The position numbers and the translations under genes are program-made. From Candidatus Aerophobota bacterium (GTDB taxonomy: Bacteria > Aerophobota > Aerophobia > Aerophobales > B3-G15), in assembly GCA_011372105.1 (NCBI GenBank), contig DRTT01000136.1:1-6454 (forward strand): a stretch of DNA of 6,454 nt, written 5' to 3'. The notes beneath the pieces are model-generated. The model searched no databases and had not been told where the DNA came from. It saw only the letters and a program-made list of their open reading frames with translations. Shown here piece after piece: positions 1 to 3,987 of the stretch (the first letter of the stretch is position 1; the number at the start of each line of letters is the position of its first letter).

Positions 1-475
1 CCTCTTTTATCCCTTCCTGAATTAAATTTCTAATAAGTCCAAGATAAGCTGCGTTTTTCTTTATAACTCTCTCAGTTAATTCCTTTTCCATTTCCCTTTT
101 GTACTCCCCTGAAAGGCTCTGCAATATCCTGAAAAAGTTTTTGTTCTGTTCAAGAAAAGCAAGATGAACCCTTATTGCTTTTTTTATCCTCTTAACAGGT
201 GTCTTTTCTCTTTTGATTTCCTCTTTTATTTTTTTAAGAAGCTCATTGAGTTTTCTCTCTATAACCGATATAAAAAGGTCAACCTTGTTCAGGAAATGAA
301 GATAGATAGTGCCCTTGGCAAGATTGGCACTTTTTGCAATTTCCTCTAAAGTGGTAAGGTGAAAACCTTTTTTTGCAAAAAGTTTTTCACCTGCCTGCAG
401 GATTTTATCTTTTTGATTTAAGCGTCTTAGCTGTCTTTTGTTTTTTATTTTCTCCACCTCTTGAGTTTTTACCAT
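1..475 (-). CDS. TetR/AcrR-family transcriptional repressor, C-terminus cut by window edge
   Basis: This is a probable dimeric DNA-binding repressor released by a small ligand. The minus-strand frame is open from the ATG at 475-473 to the window edge, giving 158 residues starting MVKTQEVEK. The TetR N-terminal helix-turn-helix is clear: KILQAGEKLFAKKGFHLTT (residues 24-42), EEIAKSANLAKGTIYLHF (44-61), then NKVDLF. That matches the family pattern of a GY/F-x-x-TT turn, an IA-x-x-A helix and a KGT-x-Y-x-HF recognition helix. Residues 68-158 are the helical start of the ligand domain. Family members usually run 190-210 residues, so about 35-50 are missing. A strong Shine-Dalgarno, AAGGAGG (487-481), lies 5 nt before the ATG. 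A palindromic operator overlaps its own promoter, indicating autorepression. It lies 83 bp downstream of the MFS gene on the same strand. The ligand and full regulon cannot be read from this window. Confidence 0.93.
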   Translation of the reverse strand, partial: MVKTQEVEKIKNKRQLRRLNQKDKILQAGEKLFAKKGFHLTTLEEIAKSANLAKGTIYLHFLNKVDLFISVIERKLNELLKKIKEEIKREKTPVKRIKKAIRVHLAFLEQNKNFFRILQSLSGEYKREMEKELTERVIKKNAAYLGLIRNLIQEGIKE

Positions 476-487
476 TACTTCCTCCTT

Positions 488-505
488 TGACTGACCGTTC
501 AGTCA
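488..505. promoter_or_regulatory. Palindromic TetR-type operator
   Basis: TGACTGACCGTTCAGTCA is an 18-bp palindrome with perfect 7-bp arms (TGACTGA and TCAGTCA) around a 4-bp centre; 8 of 9 base pairs are symmetric. TGACTGA-N4-TCAGTCA is a familiar operator type for AcrR/TetR repressors. It lies between the tetR -10 box and Shine-Dalgarno, across the expected transcription start, so a bound dimer would block initiation. That this TetR binds it is inferred from position. Confidence 0.82.
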
Positions 506-508
506 TTT

Positions 509-536
509 ATAATAATCAATTAACTTTTTTTGTCAA
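509..536 (-). promoter_or_regulatory. Sigma-70-type promoter of the tetR gene
   Basis: Read on the minus strand, a consensus -35 box TTGACA (536-531) is followed after 16 nt by TATTAT (514-509), five of six matches to TATAAT. A TATAAA at 511-506 is an alternative -10 with longer spacing. Transcription should start near 500-503, inside the palindromic operator. The promoter sits in the 83-bp gap after the MFS stop codon, so tetR can be expressed independently of the MFS gene. Confidence 0.65.
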
Positions 537-558
537 GAAAGCAAAATAAAAAGGATGG

Positions 559-1719
559 TTAGCGGGAAGGGAAATCAAATTTAAGATAAAAAAGAGAGAT
601 TAATGTCGCTACAAAGGATAAAATAAGAAGAAGAGAAAATCCCTCTATAAACCCAAACCTATCAATCAGGTGACCTGTAACTGGTAAAAAAACAGAGGGA
701 AACACAAGTCCCCCACCCATAACAGCCCCCACAGATGTGCCCACTTTTCCTCCCCGGCTAAGTTCTGCTGAGAGAGCAAGCCCTACCGGAAAAGTAACAA
801 ATATGCAAAATCCTATCGCAAAGAGGAAAAAAGTCAAAAGTCCAAAGCCTAAGAGATGTCCTTTTGCAATCTGAATCATAAAAAGGTAAAAGATAAAAAA
901 TAAAAGGCTTAAACCAAGAAGACTTGAAAAAATGATCTTACCTTTAGAAATTTTATCTCCAAGAATTCCACCAAGAAGCTGGGCAAGAAGACCTGAGGCA
1001 AGCATTATTCCTGTCAATATCCCTGTCGTATTGATTGAGGAACCTGTGGTTATAAAAAATGAGGGTAAAAACGAAACGATTCCCTGAAATACTGTGCCTC
1101 TTATGCCAAGAATTAAAATTAAAAGAAAAATAGGAAATGTTATCGCTTCAGCAATCCCCTTCTCTCCTCTTTTCTCTGGCTCCTTCAAAGTCCATAAGGA
1201 GAGAAAAATAGCTATTATCGCTGGAAAAGAAAGAATTATGGAAGACTTCCTCCATTCAAATCTTGAAACAAGAAAGCCAATTAAAACAGGAGAAAAAAAC
1301 CTGCCAAGCTGTCCTCCTACCCCATGAACTCCAAGTGCATGACCTTTTCTGGTAAACTCTGCTGTTATTAAAGTGGTTCCCTGAGGATGATAAGTTGTCG
1401 TGGCAAATCCTATTAAGATGGAAGATAAAAAAAGAAGAGGAAAATTTGTGCTCAGTCCAAGAGATATAGCCCCCAGTGCATAGAAAAGAAAACCTAAAGC
1501 TATAAACCCAACCCTTTTTCTGTATCTGTCAGCCCAGTAACCAACCGGAGATTGAAGAACAGCACCTATAACTGTAACTGCAGCAACCAGAAGACTTGCT
1601 TCAAAGTAGTTTATCCCCAGATGAGATACAAGAAAGGGGATAAAAAGAGGAATAAAAAGAGAATAGAAGTCATTCACAAAGTGATCAAAAAATAAAACCC
1701 CTAAGGTGTTTATCTTCAT
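559..1719 (-). CDS. MFS transporter, Fsr (fosmidomycin-resistance)-like
   Basis: A 386-residue inner-membrane secondary transporter, probably a proton-driven exporter, with about 12 hydrophobic segments in two halves. The first segment carries DHFVNDFYSLFIP (residues 12-24), resembling the conserved H-F-x-N-D-F-Y of the Fsr branch. The loop after TM2 has the MFS signature GYWADRYRKRVG (60-71), echoed in the second half by GGILGDKISKGK (250-261). TM4-TM5 contain TYHPQGTT (109-116) and GVGGQLGRFFSP (133-144), again Fsr-like. A charged loop at 177-190 (TLKEPEKRGEKGIA) separates the halves. The length suits a full transporter and no frame break is seen. The ATG at 1719-1717 has no convincing Shine-Dalgarno but fits the predicted promoter. 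The downstream TetR gene on the same strand suggests regulated efflux. Family assignment is firm; the substrate is unknown, and fosmidomycin need not be it. Confidence 0.88.
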   Translation of the reverse strand: MKINTLGVLFFDHFVNDFYSLFIPLFIPFLVSHLGINYFEASLLVAAVTVIGAVLQSPVGYWADRYRKRVGFIALGFLFYALGAISLGLSTNFPLLFLSSILIGFATTTYHPQGTTLITAEFTRKGHALGVHGVGGQLGRFFSPVLIGFLVSRFEWRKSSIILSFPAIIAIFLSLWTLKEPEKRGEKGIAEAITFPIFLLILILGIRGTVFQGIVSFLPSFFITTGSSINTTGILTGIMLASGLLAQLLGGILGDKISKGKIIFSSLLGLSLLFFIFYLFMIQIAKGHLLGFGLLTFFLFAIGFCIFVTFPVGLALSAELSRGGKVGTSVGAVMGGGLVFPSVFLPVTGHLIDRFGFIEGFSLLLILSFVATLISLFYLKFDFPSR

Positions 1720-1762
1720 AGATAGAAAAGTTTAAGAATGGATTTATAAAACCTGAAAATAA

Positions 1763-1790
1763 ATTATAACAGATTTCCTTTTCCTGTAAA
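1763..1790 (-). promoter_or_regulatory. Extended -10 promoter of the MFS transporter gene
   Basis: On the minus strand, TTTACA (1790-1785) is followed after 16 nt by a perfect TATAAT (1768-1763), with the extended -10 TG one base upstream (TGTTATAAT, 1771-1763). Transcription should start near 1756, giving a leader of about 37 nt. It is back to back with the tmk promoter, leaving 27 bp between the two -35 boxes. Confidence 0.7.
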
Positions 1791-1828
1791 CATTTAGAGC
1801 CTCAGAGCCTCAAAATCTTGACAGGAAA
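1780..1828. repeat. Spaced inverted repeat shared by the two divergent promoters
   Basis: TTTCCTGTAAA (1780-1790) and TTGACAGGAAA (1818-1828) are inverted copies that match at 10 of 11 positions, separated by 27 bp. Each copy holds one promoter's -35 hexamer plus the next five bases, GGAAA. Matching hexamers are expected, but the shared GGAAA is not required by sigma-70. It may be a shared regulator site or chance. Confidence 0.5.
1796..1812. repeat. Overlapping direct repeat of AGAGCCTCA between divergent promoters
   Basis: Two perfect copies of AGAGCCTCA start at 1796 and 1804 and share one base, so the period is 8 bp. They occupy most of the gap between the -35 boxes of the MFS and tmk promoters and are more GC-rich than their surroundings. 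Possible roles are a regulator site or a short tandem duplication; the sequence does not decide. Confidence 0.6.
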
Positions 1829-1843
1829 GAAGGTTGATATAAT
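1818..1843 (+). promoter_or_regulatory. Putative promoter of the tmk-holB operon, short spacer
   Basis: A consensus TTGACA (1818-1823) and a consensus TATAAT (1838-1843) lie upstream of tmk, but only 14 nt separate them against the usual 16-18. No good alternative -35 exists at 17 nt. Either initiation relies on an activator or weak contacts, or one box is fortuitous. The predicted start near 1850 gives a leader of about 42 nt before the TTG codon. Confidence 0.5.
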
Positions 1844-1844
1844 C

Positions 1845-1871
1845 TTTACAAAGTTAGATAAACTTTGCAAA
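1845..1871. repeat. Imperfect 27-bp palindrome at the tmk transcription start
   Basis: The arms TTTACAAAGTT (1845-1855) and AACTTTGCAAA (1861-1871) pair at 10 of 11 positions around the 5-nt centre AGATA; the inner 7 bp are perfect. The palindrome begins just after the -10 box and covers the predicted start point, a classic repressor-operator position. It ends 6 nt before the Shine-Dalgarno and could instead form a weak A/T-rich hairpin in the leader RNA. Confidence 0.55.
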
Positions 1872-1877
1872 ATTCAC

Positions 1878-1885
1878 AAGGGGGG
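1878..1885 (+). promoter_or_regulatory. Ribosome binding site that fixes the tmk start
   Basis: The purine run AAGGGGGG ends 6 nt before the TTG at 1892, an ideal distance. No other good site lies upstream in the leader, so it selects TTG 1892 over the in-frame TTG at 1865, which sits inside the upstream palindrome. The G6 run pairs with the anti-Shine-Dalgarno partly through G-U pairs. Confidence 0.7.
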
Positions 1886-1891
1886 AAGATA

Positions 1892-2521
1892 TTGTTTATA
1901 AGCTTTGAGGGAATAGATAAAAGTGGAAAGACAACTCAGGTAAGACTTCTTGCCACCTTTCTTACTCAAAAAAAATATAAGGTGGAGGTAACAAAGGAAC
2001 CTGGAGGGACATTTCTTGGGAATAAGGTGAAAAAAATAATCCTCAGGGATGAAAATATTGAAAATATTTTTCCTCTGGCAGAATTTTTTCTTTACCTTGT
2101 TGACAGAGTCCATCATGTTGAAGAAGTGATAAAACCCGCATTAAAAGAGAACAAAATTGTTATATCCGATCGGTATGCTGATGCCTCTGTTGCCTATCAG
2201 GGATACGGAAGAGGGATAGACATAGAATTTGTAAAAAATCTTAACAGAATAGCAACACAGGGAATAGAGCCTGATATAACTTTTCTTCTCGATATTGAAC
2301 CAGAAAAAGCCCTCCTTAGAGAAAAAAGAGGCGATAGAATAGAAAGGGAAAATTTAGACTTTCACAGAAAAGTAAGAGAGGGTTATCTTAAGATAGCAAA
2401 ATTAAATCCCGAAAGATTTAAAGTTATAAGAGCAGAGCTTCCTTTACTTGAAATCCATAATATGATAAAAAATGTTGTTTTAAAGGAACTTGCTGAGAGA
2501 GGCAAAAAAGGTGAACTTTAA
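1892..2521 (+). CDS. tmk: Thymidylate kinase (dTMP kinase)
   Basis: Phosphorylates dTMP to dTDP with ATP, the step that commits thymidylate to dTTP for DNA synthesis; cytosolic. From the TTG start it has 209 residues, close to the roughly 210 usual for bacterial enzymes. Motifs appear in order: P-loop FEGIDKSGKTTQ (residues 5-16), dTMP-contact segment TKEPGGT (34-40), the DRY signature in SDRYADASVAYQGYGRG (92-108), strand TFLLDIEPEKAL (130-141), and an Arg-rich LID, REKRGDRIERE (143-153). An Arg-bearing LID with no Arg in the P-loop resembles the E. coli-type enzyme, although a Lys (residue 10) occupies the P-loop position that is Arg in eukaryotic-type enzymes. TTG 1892 gives the typical N-terminus MFISFEGID and has a well-spaced Shine-Dalgarno; a start at 1865 would add nine atypical residues. 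The gene ends inside the start of holB, implying one transcript and translational coupling. Confidence 0.96.
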   Translation: MFISFEGIDKSGKTTQVRLLATFLTQKKYKVEVTKEPGGTFLGNKVKKIILRDENIENIFPLAEFFLYLVDRVHHVEEVIKPALKENKIVISDRYADASVAYQGYGRGIDIEFVKNLNRIATQGIEPDITFLLDIEPEKALLREKRGDRIERENLDFHRKVREGYLKIAKLNPERFKVIRAELPLLEIHNMIKNVVLKELAERGKKGEL

Positions 2522-3500
2522 AGATATCCTTGGACAGGAGCCTGCTTTAAATAAACTCCAGAAGGACATAAAAGAGGAAAAATTTCCCGGAGCCTATCTT
2601 TTTGCAGGTCCTGATGGTGTGGGCAAAAAAATGGCAGCTATATGTTTTGCCAAAGCCTTAAACTGCAAAAAAAGTAAAATGGGTTGCAATAGCTGCTCCT
2701 CCTGTATTAAGATGGATAAAATGGTCCATCCAAATCTTAGGATAGTAGCTCCTCAGAAAAGCTCCATTAAAATAGACCAGATTCGCGATTTAAAAAAAGA
2801 GTCAAGTACTAAAATTTATGAGGGAAAGAAAAAAGTGTGGATTATAGATGAGGCTGAAAAACTCACTCAAGAAGCAGCAAACTCTCTTTTAAAAATTCTG
2901 GAAGAACCTCCCCCCTATCTTATAATAATCCTTGTAACCTCCACCCCAAGACTTTTACCCTCAACTGTCATCTCAAGATGCAGAATCTTGCAGTTTTTAC
3001 CTCTATCCCGGGAAAATATAGAAAGGATACTAAAAGATAAAAAGATAACAGAGGAAAACCTTATCCCCCTTATAAGCTGTCTTTCTCAGGGAAGTGTAAG
3101 TAAAGCCCTGCAAATCTCTCAAAGAGAAGAAATACTGAGAGAAAGAGAGATTATACTTAACCTGCTTAAAGAGAGAAAATCCTTATCCGCAGAAATTTTT
3201 AAAATTTCAGAGAGGTGGAGCAATCAAAAAAATAAAACCATTGACATACTTTTAAACATGCTTCTTCTTTTCCTGAGAGATATAATGATGCTTAAAGTGG
3301 GAGAAAATGAAAACGCTATTTTCAACAAAGACAAAAAAGAAGAAATCTCAAAACTGAAAGAAACATACTCTATTTTGCATCTTTGTAGGGCAATAAAAGA
3401 GGTGGAAAAAAGCAGAATTTTAATTCAGGAAAATATCTCCTCTCAACTTGTTCTGGAGGTAATGTGGATAAAAATTCTCTATCCTGAATACGCTATTTAA
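2511..3500 (+). CDS. holB: DNA polymerase III clamp-loader subunit delta prime
   Basis: An AAA+ clamp-loader subunit that helps open the beta sliding clamp and load it on primed DNA; 329 residues from the GTG start. Features in order: NFKDILGQE (2-10), typical of this family; a degenerate Walker A, GPDGVGKKM (33-41), where the usual Thr/Ser after Lys is Lys; a four-cysteine zinc module (C52, C59, C62, C65); Walker B-like VWIIDEAEKL (109-118); sensor-1 region LVTSTPRLLPSTVISRC, with the SRC box at 155-157; then a divergent helical C-terminal collar. Delta prime does not hydrolyse ATP, so the altered Walker A favours it over DnaX (tau/gamma), as do the short length and the tmk linkage. GTG 2511 is preferred over TTG 2490 because GAGAGAGG (2495-2502) lies 8 nt before it and the protein then starts at the conserved segment. 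It overlaps tmk by 11 bp and the opposing comEA by 8 bp. Confidence 0.93.
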   Translation: MNFKDILGQEPALNKLQKDIKEEKFPGAYLFAGPDGVGKKMAAICFAKALNCKKSKMGCNSCSSCIKMDKMVHPNLRIVAPQKSSIKIDQIRDLKKESSTKIYEGKKKVWIIDEAEKLTQEAANSLLKILEEPPPYLIIILVTSTPRLLPSTVISRCRILQFLPLSRENIERILKDKKITEENLIPLISCLSQGSVSKALQISQREEILREREIILNLLKERKSLSAEIFKISERWSNQKNKTIDILLNMLLLFLRDIMMLKVGENENAIFNKDKKEEISKLKETYSILHLCRAIKEVEKSRILIQENISSQLVLEVMWIKILYPEYAI

Positions 3501-3981
3501 GGGTGAGTTTATTTTTTATTTTTGCAAAACGAATCTCTCCAATTCCAGCAACATCTTTTAACTGGGAAAGATTATCAAATCCTCCTTTTTCTTCTCTGTA
3601 TCTTACAATTCTTCTTGCAAGCTCCGGTCCTATACCCGGCAAGAACGTTAAATCTTCAACGGATGCCTGATTCAAATTAAGTTTACCCTCAGGGATATAG
3701 ATTATATCTGATGATAAAGGAGCGGTAAGGTCCAGGCTGGAAAGATCCGCCCAGGGTAAGGTGCCTTTTGCCATCCGGATTAAATCACCGATAGATGAAT
3801 TTTCAGGAAGTCTGTATAAACCCGGCTTTTTAACAGCACCTGCAATCTTCACCTCCAGAATTCTGGAAGGAGAAGGTGGTACCTCGGGAATTCCCCCTTT
3901 AAGCTTTATCCCCAAACCCACAACAAAAGCAAAAAGCAAAATAATAAGAACAAGCTGTTCTTCTCTCTTAAAATTCCACAT
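3493..3981 (-). CDS. comEA: ComEA-type DNA-uptake protein (membrane anchor, SLBB, helix-hairpin-helix)
   Basis: ComEA binds double-stranded DNA outside the cytoplasmic membrane during natural transformation and hands it to the ComEC channel. The 162-residue product has a short basic N-terminus, one hydrophobic anchor (LVLIILLFAFVVGLGI, about 10-25), a Pro-rich linker (32-38), and an SLBB-like segment (about 42-98; EVKIAGAVKKPGLYRLPE, ending IIYIPEGK). A C-terminal tandem helix-hairpin-helix follows: LNLNQASVEDLTFLPGIG (101-118) with ELARRIVRYREEKGGF, then LKDVAGIGEIRFAKIK (141-156). This is the standard Gram-positive-type ComEA order. It starts 6 bp after the leuS stop, so the two are probably cotranscribed. 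The ATG has no visible Shine-Dalgarno, suggesting coupling to leuS translation. No comEC or other competence gene is in view, so uptake is inferred from family. Confidence 0.92.
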   Translation of the reverse strand: MWNFKREEQLVLIILLFAFVVGLGIKLKGGIPEVPPSPSRILEVKIAGAVKKPGLYRLPENSSIGDLIRMAKGTLPWADLSSLDLTAPLSSDIIYIPEGKLNLNQASVEDLTFLPGIGPELARRIVRYREEKGGFDNLSQLKDVAGIGEIRFAKIKNKLTLK

Positions 3982-3987
3982 AAATTT

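Noticed and set aside
164..349. Short plus-strand open frame opposite tetR
   Set aside because: It is a Phe-rich shadow of the Lys-rich TetR coding strand, which has an unmistakable helix-turn-helix in the other direction.
537..558. Terminator between the MFS gene and tetR
   Set aside because: No inverted repeat able to form a stable stem is visible; only an A/T-rich stretch leads into the tetR promoter.
1865..1891. Upstream in-frame TTG start for tmk at 1865
   Set aside because: It lies in the palindrome with no ribosome binding site, and adds nine residues not typical of Tmk; TTG 1892 has a well-spaced G-rich site.
2490..2510. Upstream in-frame TTG start for holB at 2490
   Set aside because: Its AAAGGA would be only 2-3 nt away, and the extra residues precede the conserved NFKDILGQE start; GTG 2511 is better spaced.
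2601..2650. Degenerate Walker A as a sign that holB is a decaying gene
   Set aside because: The frame is intact, all other motifs are kept, and loss of the P-loop Thr/Ser is expected of delta prime subunits.
3466..3523. Possible rho-independent terminator after holB (GGATA/TATCC stem, then T-rich tract)
   Set aside because: The stem is only 5 bp with a 9-nt loop, and it lies more than 20 bp before the T tract, which also codes for Lys-rich comEA sequence.
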